Below are positions 1-8,746 of a stretch of DNA of 54,930 nucleotides, piece by piece. Source of the stretch: Terriglobales bacterium. GTDB lineage: Bacteria > Acidobacteriota > Terriglobia > Bryobacterales > Bryobacteraceae. The stretch lies in NCBI GenBank assembly GCA_021372245.1, contig JAJFUV010000088.1, positions 1 to 54,930 on the forward strand. Reading direction: 5' to 3'. The position numbers were made by a program, and so were the translations under genes. The notes under the pieces were generated by a model. That model searched no databases, was not told where the DNA came from, and saw only the letters and a program-made list of their open reading frames with translations. Positions within the stretch are counted from its first letter, which is position 1; the number at the start of each line of letters is the position of its first letter.

Positions 1-635
1 TTCCGCTTTTGGTTACCGTCGGCATTGTGGTGTTTTTCCGCTCGCCTCGCGTCGCAGTCAGTCTGGCTCTGCTGATTCCCCCGATTGCCTTATTATGGGG
101 CGGCCGAATCATCCAATCCATTTCTGATACAGAGCATTACAGTTCAATGACGCGCCTGGAGGCTTGGATAGTGCTCTGGCCACTGATTGAGAAAAGCCCC
201 TTGGTAGGATTGGGTCCGTCGCACTACTATTACTACACAGAGAATCTTCCGATCCTCGGATGGTACGTCAAGTTTTCTTCACACAACCAGTACATGGACC
301 TTGTTGCTCAGTACGGCTTTCTGGGCTTGGCCGCCTTCTGTTGGTTGGTTCTCGAAATCACTTCGACGGCTCTCTGGCTGCGCCCGCGCGTGAGCACATA
401 CTTCGCCCATGCATACCTGATCGGAGCGATCGCGGGGATCGGCGGTACGATCGTATCCGGAATGCTCGCGGACTGGATCATTCCGTTCTACTACAACATA
501 GGTATCAGTGGCTTCCGATCGAGCCTGCTGTTCTGGCTCTTCCTCGGGGGAGTTCTCGCATTGAGGCGGATACTCATCAATGAGTTTGAGCGCGAGGACG
601 AAGAGACCGGCGAGATATGCGCATCTTGTTCCTAA
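1..635 (+). CDS. O-antigen ligase/polymerase family protein, C-terminal part (cut by left edge)
   Basis: Only about the last 210 codons are present. The frame is open to the left edge, so the real start lies outside. The visible part has several hydrophobic membrane segments and the loop typical of the Wzy_C/O-antigen ligase family: SPLVGLGPSHYYYY followed by SSHNQYMDLVAQYGFLG. Family members polymerise lipid-linked repeat units (Wzy) or transfer finished glycans to an acceptor (WaaL) in the periplasm; sequence alone does not separate the two. The last 19 bases overlap the next glycosyltransferase gene, consistent with one operon. The family call is firm, the exact role is inferred. Confidence 0.8.
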   Translation, partial: PLLVTVGIVVFFRSPRVAVSLALLIPPIALLWGGRIIQSISDTEHYSSMTRLEAWIVLWPLIEKSPLVGLGPSHYYYYTENLPILGWYVKFSSHNQYMDLVAQYGFLGLAAFCWLVLEITSTALWLRPRVSTYFAHAYLIGAIAGIGGTIVSGMLADWIIPFYYNIGISGFRSSLLFWLFLGGVLALRRILINEFEREDEETGEICASCS

Positions 636-1801
636 CCCAAGTTTTGCCGCTACCGCTTGATGCCGGTCCGAAGGTGCGCGCCTACTATGTTCTGAATTAC
701 CTGGCACAGGCCGGGCACGAGGTGGACCTGCTTTCCTTTGTTCGGCCCGGCGACAGCGACCAACACGTCAAATCGCTCAGCAAGATCTGCCGTTCGGTCC
801 ACACAGTCCCCATGCGCCGGAGCCGCTTTCAGGATTTGTCCCATGGCATCCGAAGCCTTGCTTCGAAGACCCCGTTCCTAATACTTAGAGATCAGGTTCC
901 AGAAATGAGAGATGCCGTTCTGAAAGCCGTCGGCACACGTTCCATGGACGCGATCCACGCGGATCAACTCTGGATGGCTCCCTATGGGCTGGACTGCCCG
1001 CGCCCCAAGCTAAGTGTATTAGACCAGCACAACGCCGTATTTGTGGCCGTGCAGCGGCTGGCCGGTCAACAGTTTAATCCCCTCACCAAGGCTCTCTTGC
1101 GCAGGGAAGCGAAGAAACTTGAGGTCTTTGAGCGAGCTTCGTGCGACAGGTTCGACCATGTTGTGTGGGTGACCGGACACGATCAGAAGGCGGTGGGCAG
1201 TGACAACGGGCTTCGCCGCCGTGAGTGCGTCATTCCCATCGCCATCGACGCTTCAGCGCATCATCCTCTGGAAAGGAATGGCGCCTTCCGCGTGACGTTT
1301 CTGGGCGGGATGCACTGGCCGCCGAACCGTGAGGGTGTTTCATGGTTTGCCCGCGAGGTGTGGCCGAACATATCCCGGGAAGTCCCGAACTCAGTATTGA
1401 CGGTGATCGGAAGAAAGCCACCGGGCGGACTTGAGAAGTTAAGCGGCAAATCACGTGTGGAGATAACCGGTTACGTCGATGATCCGGAACCGTATCTCCG
1501 GGAGACCGCGGTTTTTGTGGTTCCACTACGCTCGGGGGCCGGCATGCGAGTCAAGATCCTGGACGCGTGGTGCTGGGGACTGCCCGTGGTTTCGACAAGC
1601 CTGGGCGCCGAGGGAATCCGAGCCATCGACGGGGAGAATATGCTGTTGGCCGATGACGCACGTTCGTTCGCGGAGTCCGTCATCCGTATCGTGCAGGATG
1701 CGACGCTGGCGCGCAGGCTGGCCGCCAATGGACGCTCAGCAGCCGAAGATTCCTACGATTGGAAAAGAGTTTACAGGGCATGGGACGAGATCTACAACTG
1801 A
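617..1801 (+). CDS. GT4-family glycosyltransferase
   Basis: A 394-residue GT-B glycosyltransferase that would add a sugar to the growing glycan on the cytoplasmic side. The N-terminus (MRILFLTQVLPLPLDAGPKV) is the usual first beta strand plus acceptor loop. The C-terminal half has the GT4 donor-domain pattern VTFLGGMHWPPN (about residue 225) and VVPLRSGAGMRVKILDAW (about 300-318), ending in GLPVVSTSLGAEGI. It resembles the GT4 gene at 19892 in length and N-terminal motif, and also the sugar transferases often annotated as PEP-CTERM/EpsH-associated, though no exosortase is seen here. The ATG at 617 overlaps the ligase gene by 19 bases. Donor and acceptor are unknown. Confidence 0.88.
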   Translation: MRILFLTQVLPLPLDAGPKVRAYYVLNYLAQAGHEVDLLSFVRPGDSDQHVKSLSKICRSVHTVPMRRSRFQDLSHGIRSLASKTPFLILRDQVPEMRDAVLKAVGTRSMDAIHADQLWMAPYGLDCPRPKLSVLDQHNAVFVAVQRLAGQQFNPLTKALLRREAKKLEVFERASCDRFDHVVWVTGHDQKAVGSDNGLRRRECVIPIAIDASAHHPLERNGAFRVTFLGGMHWPPNREGVSWFAREVWPNISREVPNSVLTVIGRKPPGGLEKLSGKSRVEITGYVDDPEPYLRETAVFVVPLRSGAGMRVKILDAWCWGLPVVSTSLGAEGIRAIDGENMLLADDARSFAESVIRIVQDATLARRLAANGRSAAEDSYDWKRVYRAWDEIYN

Positions 1802-3063
1802 AGATACTCTTCATCGTGCCTTACGCTCCGAACCGGATTCGTACGCGGCCATATCATTTCATCAAGACCCTAGCCGCGCAAGGTCACCGGATTACGCTGG
1901 CAAGCCTTTGGACCGGTCAACAGGAATTTCAAGATCTGAAGGAACTTGCCCGGGATCTTGATTGTCTCGTGGCCGAGAAGATGAGCGCGGCTCGTTCACT
2001 TTGGAATTGCGCGCGAGCGATCCCGGGACGTGGTCCGCTGCAGGCCGCGTATAGTTGGAACCGTTTACTCGCGTGGAGGATAGGTCAACTTATAGAGGCG
2101 GCTCAGTTCGATATTGTGCATGTCGAACACTTGAGAGGGGTCCGCTATGGGCTGCATCTCGGGCAATCTGCGGCGCGGTGTGGGGGAAGGCGTCCGGCCG
2201 TGGTGTGGGACAGTGTGGACTGCATCAGCGCTCTCTTCCGGCAAACCGCCCGGTGCAGTGCCATGGCTCGATCGCGGCTCGCGGCGAAAGTGGAACTAGC
2301 CCGGACGGAGAGGTACGAGGCTTGGCTGCCGGGGCAATTCGACCGGGTACTGGTTTCTTCCGAGGTTGACCGGAGTGAGCTTCTGGAACTGGCTTCGAAC
2401 CGCACTTGCGGCAATGGGATTCGCCGTGGATTGCCGGCGAAGCGAATCGTCGTGATCCCCAACGGAGTGGACCTGCAGTACTACCGTCCACCCGGCGAGG
2501 CGTGCACGCCGCTGACTCTGGTCTTCACCGGCAAGATGAGCTACCACGCGAACGCCTCCGCAGCAGTCCATCTCGTCAAGAACACAATGCCGAGGATCTG
2601 GAAAACGCATCCCGAGACGCAATTGTGGGTGGTCGGGAAGGATCCGCCGGCCGAGGTGAGACAACTGGCAGAGCCCCGGATTCGAATCACAGGCACAGTG
2701 CCGGATATTCGGCCGTTCCTGGGTCAGGCCACGGTGGCCGTGGCGCCGATACGGTATGGGGCGGGTATTCAGAACAAGGTGCTGGAGGCCCTCGCGTGTG
2801 GAACGCCGGTGGTAGCGACGCCGCAAGCGGTATCCGCGCTCCAGGTCCGATCGGGCGAGGACCTGATTGTTGCGGAGAGTGAGGAAGAGTTCGCGAACTC
2901 TGTTTCTCAACTGCTGTCGGATACGAACCGGCGGATGTCGTTAGGGTGCGCGGGCAGACGATACGTGGAAAGACATCACGATTGGCGCGACATCGCCACG
3001 CGTCTGACGCAAGTGTATTTCGAGGCAACCGGCTCGAGAGAAACGATCTGTGAGAAGGCTTGA
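1780..3063 (+). CDS. GT4-family glycosyltransferase
   Basis: A GT-B glycosyltransferase of about 427 residues. The N-terminal strand is LKILFIVPYAPN and the donor-domain blocks are LVFTGKMSYHANASA, VAPIRYGAGIQNKVLEALA and GTPVVATPQAV. The start is uncertain. The frame is open from a TTG at 1759, the only in-frame ATG near the expected N-terminus is 1780, and a CTG at 1798 directly before KILFIVP would give the most family-like protein. All options overlap the end of the previous gene. The 3' end overlaps the next gene by 14 bases. The three genes from 617 to 4417 are therefore probably co-translated. Confidence 0.85.
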   Translation: MGRDLQLKILFIVPYAPNRIRTRPYHFIKTLAAQGHRITLASLWTGQQEFQDLKELARDLDCLVAEKMSAARSLWNCARAIPGRGPLQAAYSWNRLLAWRIGQLIEAAQFDIVHVEHLRGVRYGLHLGQSAARCGGRRPAVVWDSVDCISALFRQTARCSAMARSRLAAKVELARTERYEAWLPGQFDRVLVSSEVDRSELLELASNRTCGNGIRRGLPAKRIVVIPNGVDLQYYRPPGEACTPLTLVFTGKMSYHANASAAVHLVKNTMPRIWKTHPETQLWVVGKDPPAEVRQLAEPRIRITGTVPDIRPFLGQATVAVAPIRYGAGIQNKVLEALACGTPVVATPQAVSALQVRSGEDLIVAESEEEFANSVSQLLSDTNRRMSLGCAGRRYVERHHDWRDIATRLTQVYFEATGSRETICEKA

Positions 3064-4417
3064 ACCAAAGCGAGTGCTTGTGGCGATCATATTGGCCGCC
3101 ATCGCAGCCAGGTTGGCCTGCGCCCTCTACATGGGTGATCGAGTGGAGGCTTTACCGGGCGTGGCCGACCAGATCTCTTACCACACTTTGTCGGTGCGAG
3201 TTTTGCGAGGACATGGTTTTTCCTTCGATCAGGGCTGGTGGCCGGCCACGCCGGCAGGCCAGCCGACGGCTCACTGGAGTTACCTGTACGTGCTCTTTCT
3301 GACTGGAGTCTATTCCGTCTTCGGTATCCATCCGTTGGCTGCGCGAGTTGTGCAGGCTGTCGCGGTCGGTTTGTTGCAGCCGTTGCTTACGTGGAGAATC
3401 GCCGCACGTCTGTTCGGCGTCAGGGTGCGGCTGGTGGCGGCGGCGCTGGCGGCAGTCTATTGCTACTTCGTGTACTACGGTGCCGCCCTGATGACCGAGT
3501 CTCTCTATATTGTGGCGATGTTATGGGTCGTGGATATCGCTACCTTCTTGCCCTGCGCCTCGGTTTGTGACAAAGGGCTTACAAGGCTCAGGATGTGGCT
3601 GTGGCTCGGTCTAGCCCTCGGTTGCGCTTCACTTCTGCGCCAAGTCACGCTGCTGCTTGCTCCGGCTATCATCCTCTGGGTAACTTACCGTGTGGCTTCC
3701 GAAAGAAAGAAGTTTGCCGCGACTCGGGAATCCCGGACCGCTTCCGTACTGCCCCGCGCAGTCATCGCCGTTCTGGCGCTTGCAGTCTGCATCGTTCCTT
3801 GGACGATTCGCAACTATGCGGCGTTCGGGCAGTTTGTCCTCTTGAATACAAATGCCGGTTTTGCCTTCTACTGGGGGAACCATCCGATCCACGGTTCCAG
3901 TTTCAAACCGCTTTTGCCGACGAGCGGCCCGAGCTACGGGAGTTTGATCCCCGAAGAATTGCGCAGGCTGAACGAAGCTGCCATGGACCGGGCGCTTCTG
4001 GCGCGCGGGCTTGGTTTTGTGCGGGAGGATCCAGTTCGCTACGGCATGCTCTCGTTGGGCCGCGTGGTTGAATACTTCAAGTTCTGGCCGACGGCAGCAT
4101 CGGGCGCCGTGAGCAACTCGATGCGCTTTCTTTCCTTCGGCGTTTGCCTACCATTCATTTTGTCCGGTATGTTGCTGGGGGCACTTCGGCCGGCAGCGGC
4201 CGATGGCCGTTCAACCAGGCCGGAAGTTGCGTTCCTGGTGGGGCTCGTAGCGTCGTATTCCGCGTTTTACCTCATGACCTGGACACTGGTCAGGTATCGG
4301 CTTCCGGCCGACGCCCTTCTGATGCCGTTTGCCGCTTTGTCCATGGATTGGGCATACAGTTGTCTGGCCAATGTCGCGCGCGGCTTCACCCTCCTGGCAC
4401 GGAGGCCGGTGGCGTAA
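3050..4417 (+). CDS. GT39/ArnT-like membrane glycosyltransferase (PMT family)
   Basis: A polytopic membrane protein of 455 residues starting with GTG inside the end of the previous gene. It has a hydrophobic first helix (about residues 8-26), then a long periplasmic-type loop with ADQISYHTLSVRVL, which corresponds to the acidic residue plus Y..L motif of dolichyl-phosphate-mannose mannosyltransferase and ArnT proteins, then many further helices. These GT-C enzymes transfer a sugar from a polyprenyl-phosphate carrier outside the cytoplasmic membrane. In this locus it could add a side sugar after export. The substrate cannot be read from sequence, and the canonical DE pair is not clearly conserved. 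Confidence 0.75.
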   Translation: MRRLEPKRVLVAIILAAIAARLACALYMGDRVEALPGVADQISYHTLSVRVLRGHGFSFDQGWWPATPAGQPTAHWSYLYVLFLTGVYSVFGIHPLAARVVQAVAVGLLQPLLTWRIAARLFGVRVRLVAAALAAVYCYFVYYGAALMTESLYIVAMLWVVDIATFLPCASVCDKGLTRLRMWLWLGLALGCASLLRQVTLLLAPAIILWVTYRVASERKKFAATRESRTASVLPRAVIAVLALAVCIVPWTIRNYAAFGQFVLLNTNAGFAFYWGNHPIHGSSFKPLLPTSGPSYGSLIPEELRRLNEAAMDRALLARGLGFVREDPVRYGMLSLGRVVEYFKFWPTAASGAVSNSMRFLSFGVCLPFILSGMLLGALRPAAADGRSTRPEVAFLVGLVASYSAFYLMTWTLVRYRLPADALLMPFAALSMDWAYSCLANVARGFTLLARRPVA

Positions 4418-4468
4418 GTCATCGACCGAGCCGTCGTGGGAAGGTGCAAACACGTGGAGGAATAGAGG

Positions 4469-5962
4469 ATGGCGACACGAAGTGCTGAGATTTCCGCGAC
4501 TCGATTACTCCCTTGCCCGTGTGCTCCGGGACTTTCACTGAGGCATCAGCGCCAAATCCTGATACTTTGGTTGATCCTCACGGATGCCCTGGCGCTCAGC
4601 GCGGCGTTCTATGCGGCATACTGGCTTCGATTCGATGCGGGATTGACGGTTTCGCCGGAGGTAGTGCCGAGTGTCAACCTCTATGCGAACCTGAGAGTGT
4701 TTCTGGTTCCCTTGTTCCTTTTTGTTTTCGCAGTGTTCAGTCTCTACGATCCGCGGACGTTGCTGGGTGGAATCTCCGAGTATGCCGGGACGTTCAACGG
4801 TTGCACGACGGGAACACTCCTACTCATCCTGGTGATCTTCGCGCAGCACAACTACGTGGTGTCGCGGTTCTGGCTGCTTTCGGCCTGGCTGCTTTCATTC
4901 GCTCTCGTCGCACTGAACCGCTTCTGTTGCCGGCGGTTCGTTTACGCCCTGCGCCGGCGCGGTTGCCTTCTGGCACCTGCCTTGCTCGTAGGAACGAATC
5001 AGGAAGCTGTAGCGCTGGCGGCGGATCTGAGCGACTGGCGAACATCCGGACTCCGCGTTCTGGGCTTGGTGGCAAGCGGCGACGGCAATGCGGCTCCGGG
5101 TAACCTCGGGCTTCCGGTGGTTGGCTCCCTCCGGAATATAAGGCAAGTCATCGAGAAGCATCGGGTTGAAGATCTTGTCGTTGCAGTTACCGCCCTAACC
5201 CGGGAAGAACTCCTGGCGCTGTGCGAGGAAGTGAATGGCGTGCCCGGCATTCACATGCGCCTCTCATCAGGCCTTTACGAACTTCTCACGACGAGTGTAA
5301 CGGTCGCGCATCTTGGTAGGGTTCCACTAATCAGCCTGAACAAGCTCCGTCTGGAGCCGCAAGAGCTTTATGCAAAGACGTTTCTCGAGTACGCCCTGGT
5401 AGTCGCGGGCCTGCTGGTGATTTGGCCCTTGCTGCTAGTGCTCGCACTCCTTGTCAAACTCGACTCAAGAGGTCCCATCATTCACCGGAGGAAAGTCCTT
5501 GGCGTGGGAGGCAGGCACTTCAATGCGTATAAGTTCCGCACAATGTGCGTGGATGGAGACACGATCCTCCAACGCTCACCTGAATTGGCCGCGGAACTGC
5601 GGAGCAATCACAAGCTGAAAAGGGACCCGCGGGTCACGAGAGTTGGCCGGTGGCTTCGCCGGTACAGCCTGGACGAGCTACCACAACTGTTTAATGTGCT
5701 GCTTGGTCAGATGGCCCTTGTCGGTCCGCGGATGATTAGCCCTCAGGAGGCGGAGAAGTACGGCCGGCACAAGCTTAATCTCCTTAGTGTTAAACCCGGC
5801 ATCACAGGTCTGTGGCAGGTAAACGGCCGGTCCGAACTCTCCTATGAGGAGCGGGTCAAGTTGGATATGTACTACATCCGAAACTACAGCATCTGGCTCG
5901 ATCTGCAGATTCTCCTGGTACAGACACTGCCGGTAGTAATTAGAGGGCGAGGAGCTTTCTAA
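4469..5962 (+). CDS. WbaP/WcaJ-type undecaprenyl-phosphate sugar phosphotransferase
   Basis: Large polyprenyl-phosphate hexose-1-phosphate transferase of 497 residues that starts repeat-unit synthesis by loading a sugar-1-phosphate on undecaprenyl phosphate. The N-terminal half has four or five membrane helices and a Rossmann-like CoA-binding domain. The C-terminal catalytic domain shows YKFRTM (about 352), the DELPQLFNVLLGQMALVGPR block with its catalytic acidic residues, and KPGITGLWQVNGRS. Full length for the WbaP family. It sits 51 bases after the GT39-like gene and 5 bases before the pyruvyl transferase gene. Glucose-1-P or galactose-1-P are the usual substrates; the present one is not known. 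Confidence 0.93.
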   Translation: MATRSAEISATRLLPCPCAPGLSLRHQRQILILWLILTDALALSAAFYAAYWLRFDAGLTVSPEVVPSVNLYANLRVFLVPLFLFVFAVFSLYDPRTLLGGISEYAGTFNGCTTGTLLLILVIFAQHNYVVSRFWLLSAWLLSFALVALNRFCCRRFVYALRRRGCLLAPALLVGTNQEAVALAADLSDWRTSGLRVLGLVASGDGNAAPGNLGLPVVGSLRNIRQVIEKHRVEDLVVAVTALTREELLALCEEVNGVPGIHMRLSSGLYELLTTSVTVAHLGRVPLISLNKLRLEPQELYAKTFLEYALVVAGLLVIWPLLLVLALLVKLDSRGPIIHRRKVLGVGGRHFNAYKFRTMCVDGDTILQRSPELAAELRSNHKLKRDPRVTRVGRWLRRYSLDELPQLFNVLLGQMALVGPRMISPQEAEKYGRHKLNLLSVKPGITGLWQVNGRSELSYEERVKLDMYYIRNYSIWLDLQILLVQTLPVVIRGRGAF

Positions 5963-5967
5963 AGTCC

Positions 5968-7347
5968 ATGCGGATCGTCCTGGATTCCGGCATGTACGAC
6001 CTCCGAAACACCGGCAACGTTGCCCTGCTGCAAGTTGCTGCAAGGAGGCTTACCCAATTCTGGCCGGATGCTCGCATCGAGGTGCTGACTTCCGCGCCGC
6101 ACCTGTTGAGGCTGTACTTTCCAAATGCGTTCCCGGTCAGTCCGGATCACCTCTATGACTGGACGCTCATGGTCGGAAAGGCGGATCGCCTGCTGCGCAG
6201 TTTGCCGGTGAAAGCGCAGCGAATCATTCTCGAGTTACGCGAAGTAATCGGGGATTCCCTGGCGGCCGGGGGCAACTCACCTTTGAGGGCGGTTCCCGGT
6301 GGACGGCCAGAGGCGGGGGCCAACCCGACGAATCCGGGTGACGCCTCGCATCCGCTTGAAGCACAGGTCACGAACGGAAAGAAACCGGACCAAGATGCCG
6401 GCCTCAGAATGTTGCAGGGGGTGGATCTGTATGTCGCAACCGGTGCCCAATACATGTCCGAGTCGTGTAAGGGAAATGCGATGCGTGTGCTTGACCGGTT
6501 GGAGACCGCCGCGGGACTCGGAATCACGACCGCGATGGTGGGCCTGGGTCTTAACCTTTTCGATGATTCTCAATTCCGTTCACGCGCGTGCGCGGTCCTG
6601 CCTTTTGTAGATCTCATCTTTATACGGGATCCTGATGCCGGGCTTCCGTTGCTGCGGTCGATGGGTATTGATCCATCCCGGGTAGTGTTCACCGGCGATG
6701 ACGGGATCGAACTTGCCTACGAAGCGCGAGCGGCGGTCCGCGGGACGGGAATTGGCATCGGACTGCCGATAGCGGACTGTACGGGAGTGGCGGATGCTCA
6801 CGTGGAGACGATACGGCGGGTTGTGCAGGAAGCCGCGAAGCGGCATAATGCGGAGCTGATCCCTCTTCCCGTTTCGTCCAGTTCACATGAACAGGACCAT
6901 CGGATACTCCCGTTACTGACCGGCCGCCAATGGCATCGGCCTTGCACGCTTTGGAGACTCGAGCCTCCAATCCGGCTTGTCGAGACGATCCAGTGCTGCC
7001 GCGTAGTGGTCACCGGCGCGTTTCATCCAGCCGTGTTCGCGCTCGCCCAGGGGATTCCCGCCGTCTGCCTGGCAAAGTCGTCTATCCATCAGGACGAGTT
7101 CATGTGGCTAGCCCGGCAATTCGGCCCAGGGTGCCAAGTTCTTTCCCTGGACGGCGAGTCCTCATCACAGGAACTCGCGAAAGCCATCGACATGGCCTGG
7201 CATGCGGCATACGAGGTTCGCTCTGTACTTTTATCGTCGTCGGTCCGGCTCATCAGGATGGGACGTTCGGCGTACCGGCAACTTTACGCACTGGTCGAGT
7301 CGAGACAACAGGGGATCAAGACTGTTGCAGAAACCGCGGCAAGATAG
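5968..7347 (+). CDS. Polysaccharide pyruvyl transferase family protein
   Basis: 459 residues. The N-terminus (DSGMYDLRNTGNVALLQ) matches the nucleotide-binding opening of WcaK/CsaB pyruvyl transferases, and the C-terminal half has the family's VVTGAFHPAVFALAQGIPAV block with its histidine. The family transfers pyruvate from PEP to sugar hydroxyls as ketals, adding charge to exopolysaccharide. A glycine/proline-rich stretch at about residues 95-135 looks like a poorly conserved insert. The ATG at 5968 is six bases after the WbaP stop, so the two are probably co-transcribed. Some relatives act in other sugar chemistry, so the reaction itself is inferred. Confidence 0.82.
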   Translation: MRIVLDSGMYDLRNTGNVALLQVAARRLTQFWPDARIEVLTSAPHLLRLYFPNAFPVSPDHLYDWTLMVGKADRLLRSLPVKAQRIILELREVIGDSLAAGGNSPLRAVPGGRPEAGANPTNPGDASHPLEAQVTNGKKPDQDAGLRMLQGVDLYVATGAQYMSESCKGNAMRVLDRLETAAGLGITTAMVGLGLNLFDDSQFRSRACAVLPFVDLIFIRDPDAGLPLLRSMGIDPSRVVFTGDDGIELAYEARAAVRGTGIGIGLPIADCTGVADAHVETIRRVVQEAAKRHNAELIPLPVSSSSHEQDHRILPLLTGRQWHRPCTLWRLEPPIRLVETIQCCRVVVTGAFHPAVFALAQGIPAVCLAKSSIHQDEFMWLARQFGPGCQVLSLDGESSSQELAKAIDMAWHAAYEVRSVLLSSSVRLIRMGRSAYRQLYALVESRQQGIKTVAETAAR

Positions 7348-7594
7348 TGTTCGCGCAAAAATCGGGATCCCGGCGTTCAACGTCGAGAGACGTCCGGCCG
7401 AGGCTCCGGATTCTACTTCAAGTGGGCGCCGTAGGACGGTTTGATCGCCACTCCCAATCTCCGGGCGATGCGGAGGGACGTGCTTCTGGCGGTGCGACAA
7501 GCCATGGGAAGCGTGATTCACTTTGCCGAAATAAAGCACCACGCTGCAGTCATTTCGTAAGTCCACAACAACGTGCATATGAGTAGGAGGCTAG

Positions 7595-8746
7595 ATGGGA
7601 TCCGGTTTTAACAGTGGTTCGAGGAGTACAGTGTTGGAAACGGCGCAGGACATAGTGGCGCGCGATCTGGAGTATATCTGCTCGCGTTCAAGCGCAGAGT
7701 TGTCCCGAATGGCCGGAAAGCACGTGCTGGTAACAGGCGGAGCCGGCTTTCTGGGGTACTACCTTACGCAAGCGATTGTGCACTGGAACCGGAGCGTCAA
7801 GAGCGATCAACTGATCCGCCTCACGGTGTATGAGAATTTCATGCGCGGGGCTCCGGCGTGGTTCCAGTCACTTGCGGACTCCGGTGAGATCCGCGCGGTG
7901 AAGCACAATATCATGGAACCGCTGCCGCCAAACCCGGACCCGTTTCATTTCATCATCCACGCGGCCGGCATCGCCTCTCCGATCTACTATCGCGCCCACC
8001 CTATTGAAACAATGGATGCGAACGTCGGCGGATTGCGCCGGCTGCTGGATTACTGCAGGCTCCAAAAAGGCTCCGGCCACGATGTGGAAGGAGTTCTCTT
8101 TTTCTCCAGCAGCGAAGTTTACGGAGATCCGGCGCCGGAATGGATCCCGACTCCGGAGACGTACCGGGGCTACGTCTCCTGCACGGGCCCACGCGCCTGT
8201 TACGACGAAGCGAAAAGATTCGGGGAAACCCTCTGTGTCACCTTTGCGCAACAGTTCGGTTTACCGGTACGGATCGCGCGTCCTTTTAACAACTATGGAC
8301 CGGGCCTCAAAATCACGGATCGACGCGTGATCCCCGATTTCGCGCGCGATGTCTTTGCGGGCCGCGACATTGTCCTGTTTTCGGATGGCCTGCCGACCCG
8401 GACTTTCTGTTACGTTGCCGACGCCGTGGTGGGGTACTTCAAGCTCCTGGTGAGAGGACGCGGCGGAGAGGCCTACAACATTGGAACGGACGGTCCCGAG
8501 GTTTCGATGTTCGAGCTCGCCCGAATGATCGCGGGCCAAGCCGCGGCCATGTTCGGTTATCAGGGAACGGTCGTGCGGAAGGAGGTCCCGACGCAAGACT
8601 ACCTGGCCGACAATCCCAACCGGCGATGTCCGGTGATAGACAAGGCGCGCACGGAGTTGGGATACGATCCACGTATCACTCTTGAGGACGGTCTGCGCCG
8701 CACAATGATCTGGTACGCCGGGAACCTCGACGCCGAGGAAGCATGA
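7595..8746 (+). CDS. UDP-glucuronate decarboxylase-like (UDP-xylose synthase) SDR
   Basis: Extended short-chain dehydrogenase of 383 residues. A 30-40 residue N-terminal extension precedes the NAD-binding TGGAGFLGYYL motif (about residue 48). Catalytic Tyr203 and Lys207 lie in GPRACYDEAKR, very close to the GPRSCYDEGKR signature of UDP-xylose synthases. SSSEVYGDP and RIARPFNNYGPG are also present. It would oxidise and decarboxylate UDP-glucuronate to UDP-xylose, which fits the next gene, a UDP-glucose dehydrogenase, overlapping it by ATGA at 8743. A strong AGGAGG at 7585-7590 lies four bases before the ATG, after a 247-base gap, so a new transcription unit may start here. A UDP-4-keto-pentose or dTDP-sugar enzyme remains possible. 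Confidence 0.83.
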   Translation: MGSGFNSGSRSTVLETAQDIVARDLEYICSRSSAELSRMAGKHVLVTGGAGFLGYYLTQAIVHWNRSVKSDQLIRLTVYENFMRGAPAWFQSLADSGEIRAVKHNIMEPLPPNPDPFHFIIHAAGIASPIYYRAHPIETMDANVGGLRRLLDYCRLQKGSGHDVEGVLFFSSSEVYGDPAPEWIPTPETYRGYVSCTGPRACYDEAKRFGETLCVTFAQQFGLPVRIARPFNNYGPGLKITDRRVIPDFARDVFAGRDIVLFSDGLPTRTFCYVADAVVGYFKLLVRGRGGEAYNIGTDGPEVSMFELARMIAGQAAAMFGYQGTVVRKEVPTQDYLADNPNRRCPVIDKARTELGYDPRITLEDGLRRTMIWYAGNLDAEEA